A DNA stretch of 46,944 nucleotides. Source: Mesorhizobium shangrilense (GTDB taxonomy: Bacteria > Pseudomonadota > Alphaproteobacteria > Rhizobiales > Rhizobiaceae). Numbering within the stretch: the first letter of the stretch is position 1; the number at the start of each line of letters is the position of its first letter. Below the pieces are notes generated by a model. It ran no database searches. It was not told where the DNA came from and saw only the letters and a program-made list of their open reading frames with translations. Both the position numbers and the translations under genes were made by a program. Of the stretch, positions 24,819-32,936 are shown piece by piece. The stretch spans positions 1 to 46,944 of the forward strand of contig NZ_JBEWSZ010000015.1 of the NCBI RefSeq assembly GCF_040537815.1. Direction: 5' to 3'.

Positions 24819-25856
24819 TCAATTGGTACGTAGACAGATGACTCTGTCGCGCCGGATCTCGAGATGGACGCGACGGCCAATCTTGAAGGGCTCGTAGCTT
24901 TCAGTGCGGACCGTCAATGCCAGGGCTGGTGAGACACTCACGACATATTCGGTGATGCCCCCGAGGAAACGGCACTGTTCAACAGTGCCGGCGAGGTCAG
25001 CAGACGCGGACAGGGGCAGCAGGCGGATATCTTCTGGCCGGATGGCGATCGCCTTCACGGTCGACTCGGCGCCGCAGGGCAAGGGAATGGCAATGTCACC
25101 TGCGGCGGTGAAGTTTCCAAGCCGCGACACCGCGCCCTTGATTACGTTTGCACCACCAATGAAATTGGCCACGAATGGCGTTTCCGGATTCCGATACAGG
25201 CGCGTTGGCGTATCCAACTGTTCGACGACGCCGCCATTCATCACCGCGACGTAGTCGGCCAGAACCAGCGCCTCGCTCTGGTCATGGGTGACAAAAACCG
25301 TCGTGATCTTGAGTTCTCGCACGATGCGACTAATTTCGTCGCGCATTTCTTCACGCAACTTCAGATCAAGTGCTGATAGCGGCTCGTCCAGAAGAAGAAT
25401 GTCCGGCCTGATCGCCAGCGCGCGCGCCAGGGCCACGCGCTGTTGCTGGCCGCCAGAGAGCTGCTTCGTCGACCTATCGGCGAACGAGCCCATGCGAACG
25501 ATGTCGAGCGCCGACCTGATGCGCTCTTCACGTTCAGCGCGTCCCATCCCGCGCATCCGGAGTCCGAAAGAGACATTGTCAGCGACGTTCATATGCGGAA
25601 ACAGCGCGTATGACTGGAAGACCATGCCGATATTCCGGTGTCTGGCCGGTGTATGAGTAATGTCCTTTCCGGCGAGCATGATCGTGCCAGCGCTCGGCTG
25701 CTCGAAGCCAGCGATCATGCGCAGGGTCGTTGTCTTGCCGCAGCCAGAGGGTCCGAGCAGGCTTAAAACTTCGCCCTGTGACAGTGAGAAACTAACTCCC
25801 CTCACAGCATGGGCCTCGCCGAAGGATTTTTCGATACTATTGAGCTGGAGCGTCAC
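24819..25856 (-). CDS. ABC transporter ATP-binding protein, PotA/spermidine-putrescine type
   Basis: This 345-residue cytoplasmic ATPase has Walker A GPSGCGKTTTLR (about 33-44), Q-loop MVFQSYALFPHM, signature LSGGQQQR (about 133), Walker B ILLLDEPLSALD (about 153) and the switch His in FVTHDQSEAL. A C-terminal TOBE-type domain (about 240-345) fits the polyamine/iron/sugar CUT1-like group. The start is GTG at 25856 with GGTGA upstream; a stem-loop lies in the gap after the binding-protein gene. Its partners are the three genes immediately upstream in transcription order (27778, 26996 and 25912). Confidence 0.93.
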   Translation of the reverse strand: MTLQLNSIEKSFGEAHAVRGVSFSLSQGEVLSLLGPSGCGKTTTLRMIAGFEQPSAGTIMLAGKDITHTPARHRNIGMVFQSYALFPHMNVADNVSFGLRMRGMGRAEREERIRSALDIVRMGSFADRSTKQLSGGQQQRVALARALAIRPDILLLDEPLSALDLKLREEMRDEISRIVRELKITTVFVTHDQSEALVLADYVAVMNGGVVEQLDTPTRLYRNPETPFVANFIGGANVIKGAVSRLGNFTAAGDIAIPLPCGAESTVKAIAIRPEDIRLLPLSASADLAGTVEQCRFLGGITEYVVSVSPALALTVRTESYEPFKIGRRVHLEIRRDRVICLRTN

Positions 25857-25877
25857 TGTTTTTCACCAAAGTAGTGG

Positions 25878-25903
25878 CGGCTAGGCGGCTTCCCGCCTAG
25901 CCG
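25878..25903 (-). other. Intergenic mRNA hairpin after the Pot-type binding-protein gene
   Basis: CGGCTAGGCGG and CCGCCTAGCCG form a perfect 11-bp stem with a 4-nt loop. It lies between the binding-protein stop (25912) and the ATPase start (25856) on the minus strand. No T-run follows on that strand. Position and strength suggest 3'-end protection of the binding-protein message or partial attenuation before the ATPase gene. Confidence 0.65.
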
Positions 25904-25911
25904 CGCGCGCT

Positions 25912-26976
25912 TCATTGAACCTGAGCCTTGGCTTTCTGCCAGACCTCAGTTGCCTTGTTTTCATATGCGGCACCGAGGTCGCGTTGGAACTGGACGCGCG
26001 CTAGGTTCTCCTCGCTCTTATCGACGCCGAGGGTTTTGCGGAGCGCCGGATCCATCAAGGCGACAGCCTTCGAGTTGGCCGGCGCGTAGCCGAGTTCCTT
26101 GCCGAGCTGGGCCTGCGTCTCCGCCGAGATCATGTGATCAATGAAGGCATAGGCTGCTTCCGGGTGCGGCGCGTTCTTAATGAGGCAGGGACCGTCATAC
26201 CAAGCAATGAAGCCTTCCTCTGGATAAGCAAGTTCGAGGTTCAGGCCCTTGGCTTTCGCCTGACGGAAGCCTCCGTCGTCGGTGTCGGCGATCCAGATTT
26301 CGCCGGCGGCGAGCAGTTGTGTCATCTCATCATAGTGCTGGTACACGGTGCGCACCTGAGGCATGTCGGCCCCCAGCGTCTTCTCGACCGTGCCCCACTG
26401 TTCGTCGTTCATTGGTCCGTATTTGAGGCCGGCCTGGAAGACACTGCGGTAGGCTTGCTCGTTCGCCTTGTCGATCTTGCCGATGCGGCCCTTGAACTTG
26501 CCTGAATAAACATCCTTCCAGGATTTGATTGGCCCGCCCGTCTTGGAGGGATCGTAGGCGATCAGGCCGTTGGCACCCCACGAGTAGGTGACGTGATCAT
26601 ACGTGCCGTCTGCCTTCGGCTTCTGGAATGGCTCATACATGTCCTTGAAGTTGCTGAGCTTCGAGACGTCGATCGGATCGGTCAGCCCTTGCTTCATAGC
26701 CACCTCTTCCTGTCCGACGCCGAGAAAGACGATGTCGTAAGTGCCAAGGCCAGTGGCTCGTATCTTATTCATCGCCTCCTTCTCGTCGGCGTAGTAGTCG
26801 ATGTTGACCTTGACGCCGTATTTCTTTTCAAAGGCAGGTAAGGCGAAGTCGATATAGTTGCCCCAGCTCAATACGTTGATTTCACCGCCGATTTTCTCAT
26901 CCTCTGCCCAGCTGACGCCGGGCAGCGCGATCGTGATGGCTGCCGCGCTTGCCACGAGTATTTGACGCCTATTCAT
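25912..26976 (-). CDS. ABC transporter substrate-binding protein, PotD/PotF type
   Basis: This 354-residue periplasmic protein has a signal peptide (MNRRQILVASAAAIT, cleavage after SWA at about 24); the RR pair could also suit Tat export. The mature start EINVLSWGNYIDF is characteristic of PotD-like proteins. The conserved YSWGANGLIAYD block lies near 131. Polyamine-binding members use specific Asp and Trp residues; IADTDDGG and AWYDGP occur here, but the true ligand is not predictable. The operon encodes sugar-acid type enzymes, so an acid or amino-sugar derivative is more likely than spermidine. GGGAGG precedes the ATG. Confidence 0.92.
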   Translation of the reverse strand: MNRRQILVASAAAITIALPGVSWAEDEKIGGEINVLSWGNYIDFALPAFEKKYGVKVNIDYYADEKEAMNKIRATGLGTYDIVFLGVGQEEVAMKQGLTDPIDVSKLSNFKDMYEPFQKPKADGTYDHVTYSWGANGLIAYDPSKTGGPIKSWKDVYSGKFKGRIGKIDKANEQAYRSVFQAGLKYGPMNDEQWGTVEKTLGADMPQVRTVYQHYDEMTQLLAAGEIWIADTDDGGFRQAKAKGLNLELAYPEEGFIAWYDGPCLIKNAPHPEAAYAFIDHMISAETQAQLGKELGYAPANSKAVALMDPALRKTLGVDKSEENLARVQFQRDLGAAYENKATEVWQKAKAQVQ

Positions 26977-26995
26977 GCATAACCTCCCACTGATA

Positions 26996-27772
26996 TTAGT
27001 TGCGTTTGGACCAAGTTAGACGGAGTGCCACGGCGCTCAAGGCGAGCGTCGCCACGAGGATGAGCGTGGACACGGCATTAATCTCGGGGGTAATTCCCAC
27101 CTTGACGATCGAATAGATCCGGATGGGCAGCGTCGTCGTGCCAGCTGACGTCAGGAAGAAACTGACGACGAACTCGCCGATCGAAATCGTAAAGGCAAAG
27201 AGTGCAGCGCCGATAATTCCCGGCGCGATGCCCGGCAGGGTGACGCACCGCAGCACCGCTAGTTCACCAGCGCCCAGACCCCGCGCAGCCTCTTCCAGCG
27301 ACCGGTCGAAACGGGCCAGGCTGGAGATAAGGATGAAGGTGCAGTAGGGCAACGCCAGCAGAATGTGGCCGAGCAGGACGGCGACGAACCCTGTCTGGAA
27401 GCCCACAGCGCGCGCGAACAGCAGAAGCGAGACACCCATGATGATGCCTGGCGCAAGCATCGGCATGATGGTCAAAAGCAGAAAAACATTCTTGCCGCGA
27501 AAATTGTGACGAACGATCGCCAGGGCGGACATAAGGCCAAGAATGGTGGCGACAAGAGTGGAGATCCCCCCGACCTGAAGGCTCGTCCAGAGCGACTGCA
27601 GCGTCTTCGTGTCGTCGAACAGTGCTTTGTACCAGTGGATGTCGAGATGCTCGATCGGCAATGTGGTGATCGGACTCTGGTTGAAACTGGTGAGGACGAT
27701 GAGTGCGATCGGCAGATAGACGATTGCATAGATGATGAGTGAAAATGTTCCGAGAGCCCAACGTGTCAACAT
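26996..27772 (-). CDS. ABC transporter permease, PotC type
   Basis: This 258-residue inner-membrane permease has about six membrane segments. The first (about 8-29, TFSLIIYAIVYLPIALIVLTSF) is followed by the NQSP motif common in PotC proteins. The EAA coupling loop reads LEEAARGLGAGELAVLRCVTLP (in two parts). ATG at 27772 is chosen because the similarity to PotC begins there and GGTGG lies upstream; longer in-frame readings would overlap the preceding permease gene. It starts 5 bp after the PotB-type stop. Confidence 0.92.
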   Translation of the reverse strand: MLTRWALGTFSLIIYAIVYLPIALIVLTSFNQSPITTLPIEHLDIHWYKALFDDTKTLQSLWTSLQVGGISTLVATILGLMSALAIVRHNFRGKNVFLLLTIMPMLAPGIIMGVSLLLFARAVGFQTGFVAVLLGHILLALPYCTFILISSLARFDRSLEEAARGLGAGELAVLRCVTLPGIAPGIIGAALFAFTISIGEFVVSFFLTSAGTTTLPIRIYSIVKVGITPEINAVSTLILVATLALSAVALRLTWSKRN

Positions 27773-27777
27773 GCCAC

Positions 27778-28677
27778 CTACTCGCGACCCAGAACGCTGC
27801 GGTTGACGTCGAGAAAGCGACCGACAATCAACAGGCAGGCCAAGATGCTCGCCAAGAGAACCATCGAAAGCGCAGCCCCTAAGGGCCAATCGAAATTCGA
27901 GAAGGCCGTCGTGATGAGATTGCCGTACATCATGCCCTTCAGACCGCCGAGCATGTTCGGCACCACATATTCACCCACGGCGGGAATGAACGTGATCACG
28001 CAGCCGGCAACGATGCCAGGCGATATCAAGGGTAGCGTTACGTGAAGGAAACGTCGGAACGGCCCTGCTCCGAGATTTTCTGCGGCTTCGAGCAGGGACT
28101 CGTCGAGGCGCTCGATCGATGCATAGATCGGCACCAGCATGTAGGGCAGGTAAATATAGACGAGACCAATGACGACCGATGTCTTGGTGAATAGTAGCCT
28201 GATTGGTTCGTTGATCACACCTGTCGAGAGCAGAAGCCAGTTCATCAGACCAGCCTCGCCAATCACGAGGTTCCAAGAATAGGTTCGGATCAGCACGCTG
28301 ACCCAGCCGGGCACGATCAGCGCCAGCACCAGCAGGACGCGCCATCGCGGCGAGACGAAACGAACAAGATAGTAAGAGAGCGGCAGTGCGAGCAACAGTG
28401 CACCGACCGTTGTCATCAACGCCATGCCGGCAGATGAAACAAGCGTCCCCAGATACAGCGGATCGTGGACGATCTTTTCATATTGGGTGAGCTGTAGCGA
28501 CTGCTGGATCAGATAGTTCTCGTCGGTTGCCCAGAAGCCGTAGACCGCCATCAGCGAAATGGGCGCGACAAACAGAACGAGTAGCGTCAGCAATGGCGGA
28601 ACCAGCAGGCACGCGAGTTGCCCGCGCTCGCCTCGTCGTCGTGCATTTTCTCCAACGTTCACCAGCGCTCTCCGCAT
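27778..28677 (-). CDS. ABC transporter permease, PotB type
   Basis: This 299-residue permease is the first gene of the ten-gene leftward operon. It has a hydrophobic first segment at about 24-48 (LLVPPLLTLLVLFVAPI) and the coupling loop LLEAAENLGAGPFRRFLHVTLP (in two parts around 200). The C-terminal sequence ends near the next gene without overlap. The ribosome site at ATG 28677 is weak, and a GTG five codons downstream is an alternative. Only about 60 bp separate its start from the divergent LysR gene, so the shared region must hold both promoters and the regulator site. Confidence 0.9.
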   Translation of the reverse strand: MRRALVNVGENARRRGERGQLACLLVPPLLTLLVLFVAPISLMAVYGFWATDENYLIQQSLQLTQYEKIVHDPLYLGTLVSSAGMALMTTVGALLLALPLSYYLVRFVSPRWRVLLVLALIVPGWVSVLIRTYSWNLVIGEAGLMNWLLLSTGVINEPIRLLFTKTSVVIGLVYIYLPYMLVPIYASIERLDESLLEAAENLGAGPFRRFLHVTLPLISPGIVAGCVITFIPAVGEYVVPNMLGGLKGMMYGNLITTAFSNFDWPLGAALSMVLLASILACLLIVGRFLDVNRSVLGRE

Positions 28678-28740
28678 CTTGTGTGCAAGGCTATCTGCCG
28701 TTATGGTATTTTACAAATTTATTGTTTTTATAAACTCCAT

Positions 28741-29613
28741 ATGGAAATGAAATACAAAATGCCGGGCGATCTGGATGTCGACTTGCTCAGGGCTTTTGCC
28801 ACCGTCTATCAATCGGGCGGCTTCTCACAGGCAGCCGAGGTTCTCGGCCGCAGTCAGCCGGCGATCAGTTTGCAGATCAAGCGGTTGGAGGAGCGGGTCG
28901 GCAGCCAGGTGTTCGAGCGAACCTCGACGCGCGGCGTGCCGCTGACACCTGTCGGTCTGACCCTGATGGAATATGCGCGCCAGATCATTGCATTGCACGA
29001 CGAAGCAATGGCCAGACTGACCTTGCCTAGCCTCAAAGCGTTCGTGCGGCTTGGGATATTGGAAGAACTCGGCAATTACAGACTTCCAGCCGTCCTACAC
29101 TCCTTTTCCAAAGTGTTTCCTGATGCCAACCTTCAGGTTCAGGTCAAGCTGAGCAACAATTTGATGCTCGAAATGTTGCAGGGCCGCCTCGATCTCATCG
29201 TCATCGCCGCCGAGGCAAATGGTTCGAATTCGGTCCCCCTCTGGTCGGAGCAACTGGTCTGGGTAGCGTCAAGCGCTGTTCCGAGTCCCATGCGCCAGCC
29301 ACTTCCCCTGGTCATCCTCCCGGATCCTTGTTTCTACCGGAAAGCTGCCGTGCGGGCGCTGTCAAGCGTCGGACAGCAATGGGTTGCGGTCTGCAACAGC
29401 AGCACAATGGCCGGAATCCGAGCCTCGGTCATCGCGGGCATCGGGATCACGGCAATGGGCAAGACCGAGGTGACCGAAGGCCTGCGGGTCTTGGGGGCCG
29501 ATTCTGGCCTGCCTCGGTTGTCGGATGCGGAGGTCGTGATCTATTTCCGCGACAAGGGATTCGAAGGTGTTGCGAAGGCCTTGGCTGCCCATGTTCGCAA
29601 GAGCGTCGCCTGA
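28741..29613 (+). CDS. LysR-family transcriptional regulator
   Basis: This protein of about 290 residues has an N-terminal winged HTH (GFSQAAEVLGRSQPAISLQ, about 26-44) and a co-inducer-binding domain (about 95-285). Its divergent position next to the ten-gene operon is the classic LysR layout, so it most likely activates that operon in response to a pathway intermediate and represses itself. Three in-frame ATGs (28741, 28747, 28759) compete and none has a clear ribosome site. The spacer before it (about 28705-28740) is markedly AT-rich, as expected for a LysR box, but no single palindrome is convincing. A second HpaI-type aldolase follows 47 bp downstream. Confidence 0.92.
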   Translation: MEMKYKMPGDLDVDLLRAFATVYQSGGFSQAAEVLGRSQPAISLQIKRLEERVGSQVFERTSTRGVPLTPVGLTLMEYARQIIALHDEAMARLTLPSLKAFVRLGILEELGNYRLPAVLHSFSKVFPDANLQVQVKLSNNLMLEMLQGRLDLIVIAAEANGSNSVPLWSEQLVWVASSAVPSPMRQPLPLVILPDPCFYRKAAVRALSSVGQQWVAVCNSSTMAGIRASVIAGIGITAMGKTEVTEGLRVLGADSGLPRLSDAEVVIYFRDKGFEGVAKALAAHVRKSVA

Positions 29614-29660
29614 CAACGGATCTAACTTACTTTCGTGCAAATTGAAGGATTGAGACCTCG

Positions 29661-30401
29661 ATGACGAGTGCGCGTGAATCGGTGAAACCTGCGATCGGCT
29701 TCTGGCTTGAAAGCGATAATCAAAAAGCCTGTGAGATTGCCCGCTTGGCCGGGTTCGACCTTGTGCTTTTCGACATGGAACACGGCACATTGGATTTGCG
29801 TGCCTTGGATCAATTGCTACCATTTTGCCAGTCAATCGGTTTGCAGGCTTATGTACGGCTCGCGGAAGCGACACGCCCTAATATCCAGAATGCCTTGGAT
29901 ATAGGAGCCGATGCCATCGTCCTGCCGCAGCTTCGTAACATCGCGCATGCCAGGGAAGTAACTGAATACGCCAAGTTCACTCCGCGCGGAACGCGAGGAG
30001 TGGGCTACAGCAGGACACAGCGCTATCAAGGTGCGGACGACAATTTTTTTCGGATAGAGAACGAACAGCGTCATTGCTATGCGATGATCGAAACGGCGGA
30101 AGCCTTCGCGGATGCCTCGGCAATCGCAGCTCTGCCGTGCGTTGATGGGCTCTTCATGGGGCCGGCGGATCTTTCGATGACCCGAGCACGAGGCGCTTTT
30201 ACAGCATCGGATGAAGATGTGGCGGACCTGAGTCATATCGCAAACGCAGCCCTGCGCGAGGGAAAAAAGTGGGCACTACCCGCGGCAGATCCGAGGTTGC
30301 GCGAAGCAGCACTGGCGCTCTCGCCGACCTTTGTAACGCTTGGAGACGATCTGTCGGCTCTCTCGATCGGCTTTAGTGCCATCAGATCGCGACTTGGATG
30401 A
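29661..30401 (+). CDS. HpcH/HpaI-family class II aldolase (second copy)
   Basis: This 246-residue HpaI-type aldolase has DMEHGTLDL (catalytic His), YVRLAEA (Arg), IVLPQL, MIETAEAF (metal Glu) and MGPADLSMTRA. It resembles the operon copy at 22099 in length and motif order but differs widely in sequence, so it is a diverged paralogue rather than a recent duplicate. It lies downstream of the LysR gene in the same direction, probably co-transcribed. It may cleave a related but different hydroxy-oxoacid, giving the locus two aldol-cleavage specificities. Its TGA overlaps an ATG at 30398 that opens a 75-codon reading frame of no known family. Confidence 0.9.
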   Translation: MTSARESVKPAIGFWLESDNQKACEIARLAGFDLVLFDMEHGTLDLRALDQLLPFCQSIGLQAYVRLAEATRPNIQNALDIGADAIVLPQLRNIAHAREVTEYAKFTPRGTRGVGYSRTQRYQGADDNFFRIENEQRHCYAMIETAEAFADASAIAALPCVDGLFMGPADLSMTRARGAFTASDEDVADLSHIANAALREGKKWALPAADPRLREAALALSPTFVTLGDDLSALSIGFSAIRSRLG

Positions 30402-30759
30402 CACGTGCCATGCGCAAGGAGCAATCTCTACAGGATTACTATGAAAAGTGTTCGTTACAGAGATATGACGGGTTTCCACTCGTAGTCCTCCGCTTAGGAG
30501 ATGACATTGACCGCCCTTGTGCTGGGGCGGCCAACGAAGATGGGGACACCGTTCCGTCCGAGAATGGGAGCATGAAAAGGCGGGGATGTCACGCCGCTAT
30601 TTCTCGCCCGGTTCGGCAGGGATGACCGCTCATTGCGCCAGAGCTTGAAGTCGTGGTCAACCGTGACTCCGGGTTCACCACACGCTTCAAGCGCTGATTG
30701 GCGAGATTGTAGGCAGGGCCTGGCACGAGCCGACTTTTTGACGGCCCGCATAATCATCA
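30402..30759. other. Intergenic stretch with no recognised gene
   Basis: A 75-codon frame (30398-30625, plus strand) starts with ATGA overlap on the aldolase gene. Its first 25 residues (MRKEQSLQDYYEKCSLQR within them) have gene-like composition, but no family is recognised and the rest looks non-coding. An 89-codon frame on the minus strand (30494-30763) is equally unplaceable. A long imperfect inverted repeat lies at 30639-30696. This may be a deletion scar joining two formerly separate loci. Confidence 0.4.
30639..30696. repeat. Imperfect inverted repeat
   Basis: CAGAGCTTGAAG (30639-30650) and CTTCAAGCGCTG (30685-30696) pair at 11 of 12 positions. The sequences just inside them (GTGGT near 30652, ACCAC near 30678) extend the stem further. 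No T-run follows, so it is not a clear terminator. It could be a transposon-related end or a transcript stem. Confidence 0.45.
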
Positions 30760-31807
30760 TCAATCATCAATGGAGCGCGCACTGATGATCACATCAGCCA
30801 GCGTTTCAACATCTTCCGGTTTTGTAGCGCATGACGTAACAAATCTGGCGACCTTACCCTCGATCTCATCTTCTATCAGATAGAATTTGTACCCGAGCTC
30901 TCGAAGATGTTCATATGTGCTCATCCCCGCCTTCAGAAAAACCATGTTGGTCTGCACAGGGTAACAAGGTGACACCAGGCCGCTTTCCGAGAGCGTGTTT
31001 CCCAACAGGCGCGCCATCGCGTTTGCATGCCGAGCCGTCTCTTGCCAAAGATCATCACCGAAATAGGCCTCGAGCTGAACCGCCAGAAACCACAAGCGGG
31101 ATGCCAGGTGGCCCGAGCGCTTCATCAGCCGTTTGAAATCAACAGCCATTTCGCGGTCGAAGAACACCACAACCTCGGCACCGATTGCGCCGCCCTTCGT
31201 GCCTCCGAGACATAGGACATCGACCCCGGCGCGCCAGGTAAGCTCGGCGGGTGTCGAACCGGACGCGACGACGACATTGGCGAAGCGGGTGCCGTCCATA
31301 TGCACCGCGGCGCCATTGTCCTTGGCCCAGCCCGCCAGCCGCAGCACCTCGTCTGCGCAGTAATATGTCCCAACTTCTGTCGCCTGACTGAGCGAGAGCG
31401 CCGTCGTGCGCAGTTGATGCACATCATCGAGAGGTCCGAAGCCACGGATGCATGTGTCCCGCTTCCAGTTTTCCATCCTTGCCCTCAAGGGCCTTCAGTC
31501 GGTTCCCCTGGCTGTGGAATTCCACGGCTCCGCACTCGTCGACATGGATATGCGAGGATCTGTGGCAAAGAATCTGACCGAAACGTCCCGATATCTGCGC
31601 GAGAGCAAGCGCGTTCGCCGCCGTTCCCGTCAGGATCGGAAATGCTGCAACGTCGTGCTCGAACATAGCGGCTAGTCTTTGCTCCAAACGCCCAGTGGCT
31701 TGGTCGTCAGCGTAGGCGTCCATCCACAGGCCGCCGCTACGGATGGCTGCATCAAGAATTTGCGGGAGCGGCGGAGCCACATTGTCGGATCGAAAATCCC
31801 TGTTCAT
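30760..31807 (-). pseudogene. Low-specificity threonine aldolase-like gene, frameshifted
   Basis: The first part (31807 down to about 31460) encodes the N-terminal third of a PLP-dependent threonine aldolase/beta-eliminating lyase: MNRDFRSDNVAPPLPQI, then FPILTGTAANALAL and SSHIHVDECGAVEF. The rest lies in a different frame (from about 31438 to 30760): ALSLSQATEVGTYY, VHMDGTRFAN and the PLP-lysine region LCLGGTKGGAIG. The shift falls between 31438 and 31460, and the first frame stops at 31424. If the shift is real, no full-length enzyme is made; a sequencing error is the alternative. Its ATG overlaps the stop of the truncated deacylase upstream (ATGA), showing a former operon. Confidence 0.85.
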
Positions 31808-32196
31808 TCCGCGGCCAGGATTTCATCACGCGAAACATCGGCAAGCAGATGACCAAGGCAGTCGCCCCTGCGAACCCTTCCGATTGCCCTGCCGCAAATC
31901 CAGGTTCCGGACGCGGGGAACAGGACTTTCGTGCCGGGTTGTGCGGGGGTTTCAGGGTTGAGAACTGTGCCCGCAAGGTCGCCCTTTGCGACCTCATCGC
32001 CCAAGGCCGCGGCCGGCTCAAAGATTCCGTCGCGATCGGCATAGAAATAGTGCTGTTGGCTGGCGCGCATCAGCCGGCTTTCGCTCTCCTCCTTCCATTC
32101 GTTGGCCAGCGGAAGAATTTTCAGGTGTGACATCAGCCGGTATACCGCGCGCTCTGCCACCCGGGTGGCCTGCATGGAAACTCTGCCACCGCCACC
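31804..32196 (-). pseudogene. AstE/AspA-type (succinylglutamate desuccinylase/aspartoacylase) deacylase, 5' part lost
   Basis: About 130 C-terminal residues of a Zn-dependent deacylase remain. GGGGRVSMQATRVAERAV matches the family block GGGGRVxPEAVxIAExGV. It is followed by a DGIFEPAAALGDEVAKGDL stretch, PASGTWICGRA and GRVRRGDCLGHL, the usual beta-rich tail. Family members are about 330-350 residues long, so the N-terminal zinc-binding half is missing. The similarity stops exactly where IS66 sequence begins (about 32197), so the IS66 element probably caused the truncation. The stop overlaps the start of the threonine aldolase pseudogene. Confidence 0.75.
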
Positions 32197-32197
32197 A

Positions 32198-32475
32198 AAC
32201 CGTCTCGCCAGCCTCGTAGCTCTCCGCAACGATCCGCGCCTTCTCCTCTGGAGGCCATTCGCGGCGCCGACCTGAGCCCGCGAACACCTCGAACTGGCGC
32301 ACCGGCTCCAAGTCGTTCGACTTAAGCGTAAGCTCTGAAATCGTCATATGTCGAAGCCCTCAAAGCTCCGAACATCGTCCTTCACGCCGACCTCGAAAGG
32401 CGCCCTCGGAACATCGCTCGCCATCATGACGACCAACGCGCAGACATCTGTGTGTCGACGTAGGGCTCCGCTTTG
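32198..32475 (-). mobile_element. IS66-family end with truncated accessory orf (TnpA-like)
   Basis: From ATG 32347 leftward, the frame reads MTISELTLKSNDLEPV and then GRRREWPPEEKARIVAESYE. This is the N-terminus of the small IS66 accessory protein (OrfA/TnpA), which continues in intact elements with a helix-turn-helix. It breaks off after residue 50 at about 32198, where the deacylase relic starts. The sequence near 32459-32475 (CGTAGGGCTCCGCTT) may be the outer end of the element, read outwards as an imperfect form of the GTAAGCGG-type IS66 terminal repeat. OrfB and the transposase are absent, so the element is dead. Confidence 0.75.
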
Positions 32476-32936
32476 GTCGGTCGGCAAGCGGGAGGAAATC
32501 AAGTGACGAACTTCATCCGAGCAGATATTTTATACGCACGGCTAAGTCGCTCGAGATGACCGCATGGTTGCGCCGTCTGCGCCTTATCCCTAGCTCGGAA
32601 CGAGGCATATTGGAGCAGGCGTCCTGACCAAGCAATTCGACATGCTGGGCGCATAACTATTCTAATCCGGGCGATGACTTCCTTCTGCAGAAAGGGCGCG
32701 ACACTCGCCGCTCTCCGCGTACCCTGTTCGGGCGCAAGTTCAGCAAAGCCGGAAGCGGGACAGAATTAAGGTCAGCCTTAACGCAGAACGCATCGATTAT
32801 GAATCGACGATAGCGGACATCCTATTCTAAATTGGGATGGCAGCAATCACACTGACAGATCGAGGCGAGTTTAGTTTCTTACACAAGCGACTATGGCATC
32901 ATCTCAAAGTAACAATACACAAGGATGGGCGTATTC
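32476..32936. other. Intergenic region upstream of the D-amino-acid cluster
   Basis: No gene is recognised. The last 100 bases before the PLP-enzyme gene are AT-richer than the surroundings and should hold the promoter of the rightward operon, but no confident -35/-10 pair can be picked. Reading frames here are short and show no family pattern. It probably contains the old insertion junction of the IS66 element. Confidence 0.4.

Noticed and set aside
32348..32936. Searched for a regulator gene or riboswitch upstream of the D-amino-acid cluster
   Set aside because: No reading frame with a family pattern and no recognisable aptamer-like structure could be seen by eye.
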